NCBI GenBank assembly: GCA_000149265.1
Contig: CH003228.1
Location: forward strand, 72,826-136,825
Direction: 5' to 3'
Source of the DNA: Ciona savignyi
Taxonomy: Eukaryota > Chordata > Ascidiacea > Phlebobranchia > Cionidae
DNA: 64,000 nucleotides
Position 1 is the stretch's first letter. Each line of letters opens with the position of its first letter. The position numbers were made by a program, and so were the translations under genes. This document shows, piece by piece, positions 18,902-33,900 of this stretch. The notes beneath the pieces were generated by a model. The model was given only the letters and a program-made list of their open reading frames with translations. It did not search any database and was not told where the DNA came from.

Positions 18902-21900
18902 ATGGAGTCCGTTTTACACGCCAAAGTGGATACTAGATTAAGCTCTTTACATTCTGTGTTACAAGATGCTGAAAAACACATTTTACCATCAAGTGAAAAC
19001 GTGAATGCCGGATATTTTAAAGGTTTGAATTGTAAAGTGAATTTGCACCGTAGTTTATAAACTAGCATTTCGGTACGATATGATACGATATTCATGTTTA
19101 TCCCCGTGAATGGGAAAACCTAGGGGGTTATCACACGGGCAATCGTCAGATCACCTCGCGCCCATCGTCGGGTTACCGGAGCTATTGGGGTGCCTCTAAA
19201 TACTACAGGACCGCTTGGACCGCTTGGATCGCTTGGATCACTTAGATTGCTATGAAAAGTAATTCTAACCCTGCCCCAATTACTAATCTCAACCCCAGAA
19301 CGAACTTTAACCCCAACCCTAACATTAATATCATGGCTTTTGTAATTACGAAGTGTAATAAGCGATCCAAGCGCTCCAAGTGATTCAAGCGCTACATGCG
19401 ATCCAAGCGGTCCTGTAGTATTTAGAGGTACCGGAGCTATTGCAGTATGTTGTACATGCTAGACACCTTTAATTTGGCAGAACCCATTAATCCGCTGGGT
19501 TCAGGCAATGTCCGTAAAGTGCCTTGCCCAAGGACACAACGGACTAGCTAGCGACCAGTTTCGCACCTGCAACCTTTCGATTGAAAGGCGACGCACTTAA
19601 CCATTAGACCACCGGGCCGGACTAATTAAAACTGTTTTAGAAAACCTTAGTGACCCTTTGCGGACTCATGTGACTTGCCGGTATGGAAAGTATGTAACGA
19701 TGCGATTTTGACTAGAAAATTTGTATAAAAAGGACAACATCTGTTAGTTTAATTTGATGAAAAATGTGCAGACACAGTTATTGAAAAATACCACCGTTAA
19801 GATTGGCTGTTTGTTTAAGTTAACAAAACAAAAAAATTATTGATAGGCAATGTCAGACTGACGGATATGAATGACAGTTTTTAACCGGTCTTTTATAGTA
19901 CCAGTATTGAATAATCCTACACTATCATCAGATGGAAAGCTTTGTTGGATCAGTAATGGTTCTGCACTGAGCATTTTAAAGCATGGATCACCTTCAATCA
20001 CATCTTTTACTGACTTTGCTTCTAATTATGAAGGATTTAGCCTTAAGATTACTTGCTGCAAGGTTAGACAAAGTTTGTTTATTACTGAATTATTGTAACC
20101 AAACAGCATAAATGTATTCATAGATATGGCAATTGGGTTTAACTCTGGGCATTGCAGTTTGTTTCCGTTGAATATTAGAAATAAGCACGGCTGTGACTCG
20201 TACGTAAAACAAGAATTGTGTTTGTTGTTTAGTGGCAACCAGATCATGATAGTATTATGCAAGATCACCAACTTTACATTGTGTGTTCTAAAGTTTCTAA
20301 GGGTACCGCTATAACATATCCAATAACGACCGAAATTTTCGACCTAAGGATACAATTATGACAATTCTGCCCACCCTCACCAACCACATTGTTTTTGTTG
20401 TTATAGGAATTTGAAGACAATCTACTTGTTGGCATGGCAACGGAAGAACAAAAAGGACTTGTTTGCCTTTACAACTACAACATTTCAAAAACCATAAAAA
20501 TTATTGAATTCCCATTTCCAGTAAGAATAGAAAGTTTTTTAAAAAACAAAAAATATATATATCACATACATTTCATACTTGTAATTTTTGTAATATTTTC
20601 CTGTAACTTTAGGTAACTTCTTTGGAAGTGGTTTTACCTGAAGGAGGAGCAAATCCATTTTCTCGAGCATTTTCACAGAACTTGCGATGGTTGTTTGGGG
20701 TTGTAGCGGTTGGTACTGAAGAAGGACACATTTATTTGCTAGACCTCAAGTAATTTTAAGTTTTTATATATTTATAGTAATAGTTGCGTTGGTAAATAAA
20801 AGTTATCTGCTTGTTTTAGTTCTGCGCCTTAAAAAGTCCTTAAAAATTATAAATTGTTTTATCCACATACATAGTAGCTAGTTATTTGATAAATTGACTA
20901 ATATAGTGAATTCCCAATGAACAGTATTGCTGTGGAATTACACCAGGAAACTTTATGTGAAAGATATATCTGGCGATGGCAAGAGTGTTGATTTTATTAC
21001 TAAATACTTATTATGTTGTGTGTGGTGCAGGAATGATGAACATTGGAACCCTGTGGAAGACGAATGTTGTTTATGTGGCATCGAAGCAGTGCCAGGTGTA
21101 GTACGTGATGTGCCGAGGCTAAGGGACGAGGTCAACCAGCGCAACGCTCATCTTGCATTTGAACTGATAGGTAAGTTAGGGGGATTGGCAGTCGGCAAAA
21201 TAATATTATCAGTATTTTTCTATTCAAGAGATAAAACCCAAAGTAAAGTGTTTGCTGTGAAACATGATCTGGCAATTAAAAAATCTAATCCTAATGGAAA
21301 ACTTTTGCAGAATGCAATATGTACCAGTAAGTGTCAACCGAATATTTTGCAGAATCTTCTCACGAAAACGGAAGTTTTCACTACATCACCACGGACGATC
21401 AAATTATTGAGACTTTTGACTCAGTAGATGTGTCGGTGACGTCTTTGCTCTTTGAACCACGAGCTACAGCTTTGTTTGTTGGATTCTCATTTGGTCAATT
21501 CCACATTTTCAGCTTGCAAGATCTTTCACTCATGTAATGCATATAGATAGAATGTTTTTTATTATTCTTGTATTTCTATATAATGTTTTTGCTTCATTTT
21601 TTCTTCTTTAGTGTAATGCTCATGATTGAAAAGGACCTCCCAAAACGAAATAGTTTTAACCTGTTTAAACTTTAGAATTGCTAGTTAACATATTGGCCAT
21701 TTGCATTGATCAAACTGAACAAGCAATACTAATTTTTTCAGATCTTTTGCACTATTGTTGCTCATTATGTTGTAAAATAAAAATAACTATTTGGTTGCAG
21801 AGGTAAAACTGTAAGAGGCAAATGCATATATATATTGTGGTTTGATTAAGTGTGGTTTGATTACTAATTGTGGTTTTACAATAATTAAGTTGACACGGCA

Positions 21901-24900
21901 ATATTACTTTTATATCTGAAATATAAACAATAATTTTATTAAGCAAAGTGCCCTTTTTAAGTTTATCTACTGGTGTTCACACAAGTATGAAGTTCATTTG
22001 TGAAATAAATCGCTAGGGTTTAGTATATATACCTCAGCTCCTATTCTTAATTTTTTTCTCAATAATCAGATTCAGCAGTGATACACAGCAATACTCCTCA
22101 GCAGTGGTGAGGTTTGCCTTTCAAGAACCTGAAAATGACCCAAGAAACTTTTGTTACTTATGGGTTGTCAAGGAATCTACTACTGATGACTCGTATGTGC
22201 TTATGAGATACAATTGGTATGAAATTTGGCAACAGTTAACACTCAATTTCACTTTCAGAGATGAGAATTCAGTCACTGCAACAATGCACCAGCTGATGTA
22301 CCAACACAATAAGATTTTTCACAAAGCGGACTCTATCATCTCTCTGTATAGCAACCTCGAGTGTTGTTCCCCTCGATATGAACTAACATTAGATGCAACC
22401 CTCGGGTTAAATCCGATTCCAACCAAGTCACAGATTTTGCAGTGTTCAACTATTGGTACGTAATCCTAAGATTTTGCTTTATTCATCTTTACCGTTGTCT
22501 TGGAATGGAAAGCAGCAAATCAACGGTTATCATGAATCTTCTATTTGTTCTACCTTGGTACAACCTTTGACATAGAAATCTTCCATAGAACATTACTCTC
22601 CGGTAAACGAAGCGTTCACTGATGAGGAAAAGGAGGAACACTCGACTCCTTACATCAGTCTTCTTATCCTCGGCTGGGAATCATTTTCCACTGGAGACAA
22701 GAGCAGAAACGTGCAGCTGGTTGTGTTTGACCTCAATCGTTGGTATGTCTCACAGATGCCTGCTTGCTACAGGTGAGCATTCTTGTTATTTCTTTGTTAA
22801 TTGTTGGAGCAAATTCAATTTTTAAAATATTAAAATTCTTCACTAAATTTAATAGCAATTTAATTAATATATATATCACTTGGCATGAAAATTGTGCGGT
22901 GCTGCACATTTTCTCTTAAGTTGGATGGTTTAGTTAAAAACTGTTGCTAAATAAATCTCTATCTTATGTAACACACAGTAATCATCTGTCTGTTGACACG
23001 ATGTATGTCGACGAATGGCCATGTTATACCATACCTTGTGTATCCTCACTTAAATAAAGCATACCACTCTTTATACATAAACAGAGATTATGAGGATGAC
23101 ACAAGTTATCTTGCGTTTTGGGAACTTGATTCTGTCCTAACTCCTTCAGCCCCGGAGTTACTGGTGAGATTTGTTCTTGGATTTTGGTTGTTTTAGAGAT
23201 GGTATGAGATGGTTTGCATCAACTGCATTAGTAGGATTAAATATGCTTTGCTGGTGCGTATTACTACTGTGCAACAACATCAGGATCAAATAATTGCAGG
23301 AAAAAAGATGAATCCTAAACAGATTTATAGTTAAATGGTTGTCACCCTCGCTGCTATACCACTTTTAATCGCCCCAAGAAAATTAAATAAAAAAAAATTT
23401 ACTCTTTACAAACCCTAGTTACTAATGCACTTTATCCTGTTTGCGACAGGTGGCTTAGTAACGAGGTTGGACTGTAACAGTGACCACTAGGATTAGTGAT
23501 TAATGTGATTAGTGATTAAACACCGTGACAAAACTTTTCATTCTTCCCAGTGTTTGCATACCCCACCATCCTCTTTGATCCGCTTCAAATCGAAGCAGCA
23601 TCCGTGTCCGGAGCATTTCCACCTCCCGTCCTCACTCTCTCTCACCACCCACATCTTGCTCCTTGATGAGTCGATCACTTGTAAGATGACTGGCATCCAG
23701 CGACAGGTAATTATTCTTCCAAAAAATAGAAAAAGCCTCGTTTTCTTCAGCAACTCTTTTTGATTTTCTGTATTATTAAACAATTTGTAATACTGATGGT
23801 AAAACAAAATATTCGAAATATGCTTAATAACATCATTAAAAAAACTAGGAAAAAGAGGCCACCACCTTTTTTTGCAAACCAGTGTTTTTTTCCGATTTAC
23901 TTTCTAGAAATCAAGTTTTATCATATTTGTATAACTTTTAAACTTATTCTAAAATTTTCCATCTAGTTTTATAATAAATTTTCAAATCACAGGTCATGCA
24001 ATATCTGCTTAATGGAAGGTTGGATTGTCTGGTTGAACCAGACGACGGCTTTGAACAGTTGATGCTGGTTGGACTGCTTGAACAAGCCAACATAACTGCT
24101 TTAACAATTGAAAGAAAACGAGAATTAATCCTCTCAGCTGGTCAGTTGCATTGGATGTGTATGCCTGTAATTTACCACCCCATATATTGAAACTTGAAAT
24201 AAAATCTACAAATATAAAAACAATTCAGAAAAAATTCTCATGATTTGATAGTTTTTTGTTTTTAAAACTTTACGCAGTTTATTTAAATCCTCCTGCAGCT
24301 CTGGACCATGGGTTGTACAGCTTCATATCGAAGATCATAAGCGATGTGGCATCTGGGGAACAAGCGGCATCCGGCTGTACTTTGAGGTTTATCTTGGAGT
24401 GGGCTTGGAAAACTGTCGCAGTTATTAAAGACTCGATTGACAGCTTGTGTAAGTATTAATGCTCCTTTCTGCATTCTTAATGGCAATTTCTAAACAACAT
24501 AGATTTATTTCCATATTTTGACCTGGAAATTAAAACAGCAAGCTAGATTAGGTGTTTTTTACCCAGGCTTTTCCGCTTGACTGAAAAATAGAAAGGTAAG
24601 GTGAAAGAATAAAAGCCTTACTTTCCCCTGATTTGCTCACCTTGGTCCTGGCCCTATATTCTTGTCTAGTATTGGACCTACTTTAACTTAATGCCACGTA
24701 TGTCTATCCATCATACCCGATGTATTCATACAGGTGTCCCCATATTCGACTGTGGAGGTCTTCCACTTGACGCTTCTGTTCACAATCGGCTGGCATTCCA
24801 CAATTCTCAACTCTTCGATATCAGTCTCATATTTAAGGTAACGTGATATCTATAAACTAAAATTTTAAACAAATTAGGAACCAAATAAAAATGGAACCTT

Positions 24901-27900
24901 ATGTTGTATAAAACGACAGGTAATACATATATCTTAGTTAAATTTTTCATAGAAATTATTGTAATTAAATTGCGCGCAGAACCTGCTTAGGCATGCATCA
25001 GTTTCAACTGAACAGAGCAAAATTGAGATGGAGACCAAAGTGAATGTGGTTCGACTCATACATGATTATTTAAAGGTAAATTATTTTTCATGTCAGTTAT
25101 CAAAATCATTAGTTACATGACTAGTGAGCTAAAGGGTTTCTGGTTACAAACCTACCATTACATTTGTGTCCTGTAAAAGCTAATTTACTGCATCTAACTG
25201 TGATCGACATTATCCTTACGAAAACCTATATTCTTCGTTTTTCCATGAAGCTTATTGTAACAGGCACAGAAAATTGGTGCGCACTGGGTGGTATATAGTT
25301 ATATTTATGCCATATTTCAAATATAATGAACTATTTTTACAACATAGCCCACAATGGCACATATTATTTGATCCGCATTTTAATATTCTTGTGATACCCG
25401 ACTGCAGGTAATGCGTTGGTTCATAAACGCCCGTCTTCTACCCGAACAACTCAATGTTCTACAACACTTAGAACTTTCTGAGGAATTCACATTCGTCTAC
25501 AAACATCAAGCTTTGTGGAATGTATTCAAGGAAAGAAGAGAAGAATTGAAACATTTAAAAGGGTAATTTTAGTCATCACTTTAGTTTATGTTAGTAAATA
25601 CAATACTGTGATATCAGATAGAATGTTGCACTCTATGTAGACCTATTTTTACTCTGCCATTAAAAGCAAATATTTTTATTTTTAATATAAAGTTGTAGTA
25701 CCTTTGGATATAAAGTTGTAGTTGTAGTGTTAATAAAAGAAGCTTTAAAAGCTGAACATGTTGGAAAATCTGTAACTTGATCTAAAGCTAAACAAGAAGG
25801 TCATACCTATCACTAAGCAATGCTTCTATCATAACATACAAAGCACTGTGCTTTATACTGTCTTTCTTTCAATTCTCATACTGGTGTCATTGCATTTAAA
25901 GAGGTTACAACGAAAGTCTTCTAATGATCGATGGAATGATTGGCGAAGCTGGTGAATCTTTGCTGAGTCGCTGGAAGAAACTAAGTGAAAATGATGATTC
26001 TGTGCAATACCCTCCCCCCAAGTTTGATGGTAATGTATTTTATTAAGAAGTGTTTTCACTTTATTTCAACACCATTTGTATACTCACATTTATATTCTGG
26101 TGAGTACGATTTATCACCTCATTTTGTAAGTGAACAATCTGCATTCACAGTTGTAGTGACAGAATATAACAGATTTCTGTGACATTTCAAACAAATTACG
26201 TTGGTGTTGCAATAATGTTGCTTCTTTTACCTCCATTATCATCTCCTATTAGCTCTGCTTCCAATTGCTTAAGTGTTTTCGTGGCTCGGATCAGATATTC
26301 ACGTTTATCTCCAGGAGTGGAAAAACCAAGGGAATTAACACACGGGTAATCGTCCGATCACCTCGTGCCCACCGTCGGGTTACCGGAGCTATTGGAGTGT
26401 GTTGTGCAAGATTCAGACGTTCTTTCAATTTAATTTGGTAGAACCCGAAACTTATATTTTTTACCTTTAATAATAATCAATAACAAAAATCATCCTTCAT
26501 GATAAGTGTGTGTCGATTATAGTAATAGTGACTAACTATTTACTCGTAATATTTTCCAGGCGTTGTTAGATATGTACTACCTGGACACAATGTCGGATAG
26601 CAGCAAGCATTTCATTGTCACTTACTTTCTTCTCGATATATTGGCAATGCATGAAACTTCAGAGGAAGAGGTATTGAGTGTCAATCAGTTTTTACTTTAC
26701 TAATAAAGGCCAAAACTTTTCTAATAACAAACTAAGTAATGCTGTGGAATATTAGTTCTTTTGTTGATCTCTGCTCATCTTTTTACATTTTTTACTTCAC
26801 TACCACAAATAGACTCCACATTTGTTCAACTCTAATTACAGTAGTTGGTAAATTTAGTTTTAAACTAGTTTACTGTTGCCTGGATTATAAATCCCGAGTC
26901 TAAAACATCCCAGGCTCTCTGGTCTTGTATACTTATTGCATCTTTATATTAAAAGGAAAGCAGAAATGCACAGAATATCTTTGTCAGCTTGGTAGTTTCC
27001 ACATAAAACAAGAACTATTAACAACTAAAACCAAGTCGACTGAAGTCAAATTATATAAGTCAAATGTGCTTCTAAACTTTTACATAATATTAATAATCTG
27101 CAGAGACAGTGTTTTTATATTTCTTTCTCACCATAATTATAACTCATCTTAACGAGCAGGATGATCTGGCTCAAAGCGCGATGTTTATGACATCACGGAA
27201 TGAACATCTACAAACTGTTGGTTTGTTCCCAGAGACTTTCCAGCTCAAGCATTCAACAACCAAACTCATAAAAGCTTTCTGGCTTCTTGATCACAAACAA
27301 TTTGATGTGAGTAGAAAGTCCACTATAATCAATTGTTTGATTAGAGAAGAAAAAAGATTTTATATTTCCTGATGTTAATTTTTCTGGAATGTAACCAGAT
27401 TTAATATTCTTTTACATTTTCCTGGAAATTCAGCAGGAATTCTGTTGCTGTTGTAAACAAACAAACAAAATTACTTATTGTTGTGCAGCGTAAGGACATA
27501 TTTGGTATCTCATACAATTTTTGCTCAGGATTCGATTTTACTCTTCTGTGAAGCGGGCACAGAACGCCCATCACTACCATGGCAACACCGTCGGATAATG
27601 ATGGCGTATTTGCTGCAAGGCCACGTTGACATGGCATTAAGCTACCTCCTCACATTGCAGCCACCAACTGTATCATTGGATGATGTTAAACTACACATCG
27701 ACATCTATGTTCAAAACAGGTTCGATTGAAATTCTCTGTAATGTTCTTTGCTAAGCATTTCTATACAAGGCATATTAGGAAACTAAGTACTGTTATTGTT
27801 ATTTAAGTATTTGGTATGCTGTTTATAGGAAATTTGGTACAGTTTATAATAATATACTACACTGGTATAGTGGTATGTATGATAGACCATGCTATTTTAT

Positions 27901-30900
27901 TTCATATCAATGTGTATTACTACCACAGAGTTAAAAGTTGTGTCCTCATAGGTTGCAGCTAGTTTGCATCATGATGGCCATAATGTCAGTATTTTTCTAT
28001 AACTCAGTCTTCAAATATTACACATTATTTAGGCTGCAGGTTTCAGTTCATTTTTTCAACTTGGACTTAGTCTACAAACGCCTGGTCAAAATAGTGCTGT
28101 CATTTTGCTGCCAATGGTTTTCAGTGAAAATTTCCATAAATGTTTATCTTGTGTTTCTTCAGGCTTCCTCAGTGCGGACTGGAGACTGCGAAACGACGAT
28201 CCGACCCGAGCAACCAACTTATTCTCTTCTCCCATCTATTCACCACCTGTCATCAGCACAATCTGCTCAAAGACCTTTTCCAAGTCTGCATCTCCAATGA
28301 AGATGATGTAAGTTAAAATATACGCTACTTAGTTTAACAACTTAATATGGTATGCAAGTAACGTCTGTTTAGTGCAAAACCTTTTTTTCCAGTTAGCATT
28401 TTGTCACACAAACGACACCAATATGCCTATTGAGAAAGTAATGATTATTTCCTGACACCAGCCCAGAAAATTATTACTTTTTAAAATTATACTTATTCTG
28501 AATATCTCGGTTTGTTTCCATCCATCTTTGAAGAGCTTTAAGAAACAACTGGTTTTTACAACAAATCTTTTTTTGTTTAATTTTGCACTAAATAAGTTTC
28601 CCTAGAATTGTTCACTTAATTATAAACAACCACTTTAAATCTAATTTAATACATTTCCAGGAACTCTTATTAAATTGCCTACAATCGAGCAATGTGCCGC
28701 ATTCCCACGAAATGCTGGTTCTTTATCATCTAGGCAAGTCAAGATATGTGGAAGCTATCAAGTCCTACCAATCAACTAGACATACTTTTATTATGGTTAG
28801 TAACCAATGCTCTCATATTTACTATAGGGATTTAAGGTTTAATAGTTGATAACTTCAATGGAATTACTCTAGGAAACAGACAATTCAGTGTAGTAGTGAA
28901 AAAAACTTTCGCAAAACAACTGTTGTGATCAAAATAGGGAAATGTCTCACTGGTAACATGCGACCAATATTGGGATTTAGTAAAAAAGCATTTGCTGGAT
29001 AGAGTTACTCTAATATGCTGGATATTGGTAACTTTTTTAAAGATCTCAAACTTGTTGGGAAATTTACTTAGGTAGTGCATTTAAAATCAGGCTGTTTAAA
29101 ATGTACTGAAATGAATAATTATTATGTAAAACATTATGTATTTTATAATGTAAAACACTTAGATATGTATGCATTGTTATAGTGAGTATCCACTTAATTC
29201 TGTATGGTGCAACAAATACATCTGTGACAGGCTGAGCATAACAAAGAAACCAAACAACGACAATCCACGATGAGCCACTTGATCCAAGGCTACATGGATG
29301 TCCTCCCACAAACATACAGGGAAGCAGCTTTGAATAAACCCAAGATGTTTGGTGGCAATTTTATGACGAAAAAAGAAGGTGAATTTTAATACAAATTTGA
29401 ATGAGTTTATTTGTGTTAAAAAACAAATTTTTAGCCGTTTTTTTAAATTTGTTAGTGATACTAGCTGAGATTTTTTATGCTAATTATAACTAGTTTATAT
29501 TTTCCTGAAATAAAAACATAATAATATCATACAATGAGGTTTTGCCTTTTTCACACATCTGAAACCAGTGTTTCTTTGTAACTTGACACACAAGTAAACA
29601 GTTTGATGTGTACTTTAATGTCTGTTATTGACAATTAAACTGATTTATGAAGATAAAAATAATCCTTATTAAAAAACGCACAAGGCAAAATTAAATTTTT
29701 GATGGTCGTATATAGCAACATACTGAGTGAAACCTCCCACAGTGTTCCATGCGCAGCCGTTGTCAGCCACACTCAACTCACGTAAGATGGACACCCCACT
29801 CTCACATTCTGCTTTACTTGGGTTGGTTCTGGAAAAATCGAAACACGTGGAATCCGCTCCATCTACAACTCCATTCCGGAAAAAGTAAGAATATCTTGTA
29901 ACTTTTAATCGACATGAATTTCATCTTTTTTTCTGCTTTTTGTGATTTATGTTTTCTGCTCATTGTGAATTATTTGTAATTTTGTCTCTAAAGTGCAAAC
30001 CCCAAATAACCTTGTTATAAAATATATACACGGTTCCTATAGCAGGATTAAATGAGTTTCATGTTGCATTATACAAATTTGCCAGAAATAAACCGTCCAT
30101 ATTCCCAGGCCGAAACCCCAATCTGCAATATCGAGTCAAAGAAGGGGCAGCAAATTATTTTTTCCACAAGACATCACATCCAGTGTTAATAAAGAAGCAG
30201 GAAAGCAAAGCTCACGGTGCGTTTTTAACATTAATCAAACAATTAAAAGCAAATATATATTATTTTGAAACAACTTTATATTATTCAGAAAACTCAGTGT
30301 CGGTCGGTTGTCATTCGATGGAAGTTTTGAATCTCTTAAGAGAAGACAGAGCTACATTACTGGGGTTTCACCTCTGATGTCCCAAAGTCCAGCCAAGCCA
30401 TCCTTGGAATTAAGACCAAAGTACGTTCTAACATTAATGTTGCGAAAATATGTGGATATGGGGTTTAACTAAAAGGAAATTATAATTGTTTGAGTGATAC
30501 TTTGGTGTGTTTCGAATTTTTTTTTGAAAACTGTCCAACATTGAATTAATGTCATGAAGTCTTTAAGAATATACATTGCAATTTACAAATTAAGGTAAAA
30601 TGCATTACAAGACCATCAAATATATTCCTGAGAATTAAAACACTTGCAGTAACAACAAAAACATTTGTGTGTTTATACAAAAATGCACTCTGCTATGTAC
30701 GACTGCAATCTTTATTATCAGGTTCTTAAATGTAGAAAGCCATCGATTTGTAAAATAAGCATGTGAATTTATATGACTTTTGTTCATACCCATGTCAAAT
30801 GATTCACATCTTCTATGAGCCTTAGCACTCTTTTTGTATTATAACACCTTTTTTGTTAAGGTCTCAAATCGTATATATAATTTAATCCAATAAACACAAC

Positions 30901-33900
30901 AACATGTATACTCGAATTGATAGGAGGAATGGAAATTGCATCCACCATGTTTGAATTTAATTTAAAATTTCATGGAAATATCTTGGGTATTAGATGTGTA
31001 ATATAAAATATTGTTATTTTAAAATAATGAACATGTTTCACATTTTTTAAACAGAGTACCTTATGTCCATCTTTTATGCAGAGTTTAACATACTTTAATG
31101 AAATGGTCGCCTTTTTACATTTTCCAACCTTCTGTGACACAGACATCGCCTTAAAATCTTCATTGTATTTTAACAGCCCCAGTGCGCGCCTGGCAAGCAT
31201 GTTGTTGCAAACTCCGCCCATACGAAGGAAGAGCAAAGTACGAACGCCGACAAACACTGGCAATCTCCACTTTGACCTGATGACCCCTCAGTCTATACTT
31301 AAGGTTAAACTAAACGTGCTAAGGTGAGAAAAATTGTGTCTGCTCGGCTGTGTGGCAGTAAAACTCTGGTCTGTGTCCAAAAAAGTAAATATAGCACACA
31401 CTCGTTATTCTAGTTGCCAAACTATATTTAATATAACTATTTTACAAGCTTGATATTCTATGTTTTGTTACACATTGTTACATTCCAAATAATACGGTAT
31501 TAAGTTTTCTCGCCGTTTACTCTTAGTCCTTGTCATGTTTAATGTGACAAGTCATAATGGAAGTGTTGACCATGATACATTATGTATTGCAAAATCGCAA
31601 AAAAATACAAAATGGTGGCTAAAGACTTAAATATGACTATAAACAGCAAATCAAATTTGTTGTATTTATGATACATTTCACCACAATTGCCCTAATCAGT
31701 CTTTTTCAAATAGAATCATGTTATTAGTGTCAGTGTCAACAAAGTTCTTTATATCCAAGGGACAAGTCACCATCGCTCCCATGCATTGCTCAAAATACTT
31801 CGACAACCACCTCCACCAGTCACTCTGGTAGTTTGACCTCCTTAAATAAAAATGATGCAGCCATATCAAGGCAAGTAATATCTTTCATTTTAACTTTTGT
31901 TTTATATTTTATGGGTACATTTGTATCCAAGTTTTTTTTGTATCAACTTGCATGTTTTTAAGCCAATTATGTCCAAGTTGTAAACAAGGTTGCAGCCATG
32001 TAGTTGGTCAAGATCATGAAACCCAGTATTGTTGATAAAAAAATATCTTTGAGGACATAAATAAGAAAATAAAAATGGTCTCTTAAACTCAGAGGGTTTA
32101 GTGTTCTTTAGTGGAATCCAAAAATCTTTATGACCACAGCTGTCGACCGTAGAATTGTAGTCCAGGCTTTAGAAATTTCTCAGGTTTAACAACATTTTCT
32201 GCTCAAGCAATTTTTTTTATCAATTACTTTCCATGTCAGTTTGGGAGGTTTGGACAGTTCAGGATCAGAAGGTGATCTGCCAGAGTGGCTTCAATCAGCC
32301 ATGCTACCACCATCGCATTCCAGCGCTTCTCACAATGTTATTCCAACCAACAGAAGCATATCCAAGATGTAAAAATAACTGTGTATTTTGAGTGAGATTA
32401 GAAATGACAATGACACATTACAGACAGCAGAGATGTATCAGTTAGCAGTATGGTTGAAGTATATGTTTCTTAAGCAGTACGATATAAAAAACAATACCTG
32501 TTACTAATTTGAATTGACTTAGTGTATTTGTAATCTGTAGAATTACTTTGCTCCAACCTAGTTGAATAGTATTGTCCAAAAATCCAGACAGATTTTATTC
32601 ATACACAGTAATCTCTTGGGCTGTCAGCACAATTAATAACAAAAACTGGATTAAATATAAATTTGTTCGAAATGAGTTTAAAAATCAACCCATCCTTCCT
32701 AATCGATAAAATTACAGAAATTCCATGTTCGCGATACAAACTCCACCTGTCAAAGAACTGGTGAAAAACTTCCGTGGCATTGACTCGAAAACCATTGACA
32801 CTGAAGTAAAGTCTCAGTAAGTTTGTCGTGGGATTCAACTGTCATCTACGTTTTATCAAAACCATCTATTTTAGAAGTCAATTCACGCCAAAGAAATTAA
32901 GATTCTCGTGCTTTGACGCAAGTGAAAAGGAAATTCCTGTGTAAGTACTTATATGGGACTTAAAGTCACTTCTAGTTTTGTCTTTTTTTATTTATACTAA
33001 AAAAAACTTAAGTTTCTGTTTACCATTTGGACTATCATATAATAAATTTAGCTCTGTTTTCTTTCTTTAAACATATAATTTAAATGCTTTGAAATTCTAA
33101 TTACTATCAGTTGATTCTAGTTTATCATTCTTAATAGAATTAAATCTATTTGGCTTATTATTAAACCACAAATCAAGCACTCAAGCGTTAAAATTATATC
33201 ATTGCGTTAAAAAAAATAGTTCAACAATAAAATTACGTAAGTTTTTCCCAAGGGTTTACAACAGTTGTGTTGGGTATGTATGGGTGAGGGAAAGAAGAAA
33301 TCCCCATAATATGCTAATTTATACAAAAGTTAATTGGCGAAGGATACAAACTTAGCAAAATAATTGCAAGTTGCCCCCGCAGAGCGAGCGAGGAGGTGGA
33401 AGATAGAAGTTGCATCCCGGGATCACAGAGCAATGTCGTGATGGTTAGTGCTGCAAACGAAGATTCCGATGTGGATGTGACGGGAGATGATACGGATGAG
33501 GATGTTTTTGATCTCGCTCATCTGCCTCGGGATGACAACGAGGACAAAGGTATTGTGATACCTGCGAAGTAGTCGCAATGTTTCACTGAAAGGATGAAAT
33601 TAGTGATCTCTATATCCTCTGTGTTATTTGGGTTCGAGTGTAATGATTTAATATGTCTTCAGAATACCCATTAAACCATGTACATCATGGGCAGCTGTTT
33701 CAGTATGCATGGCGACTTTTTCCTTGCACATCTTTTATTGTTATCCAACCCTACCAAGTCGATTAAGGTGTGCTATAGTCCAAAATTAAAATAGAATTTT
33801 CCGGTTAGCCACCACATAAAACCCCACATACAAAGTTGTTGTTAGTTATAAAACAACATGCTTATAAAACATCTCACTATTTGTTTAGTTTAGCTTGGTA

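Noticed and set aside
22981-23030. Possible extra ELYS exon after an acceptor at 22978
   Set aside because: It runs into a stop with no usable donor, while the exon at 23085 joins in phase and matches ELYS.
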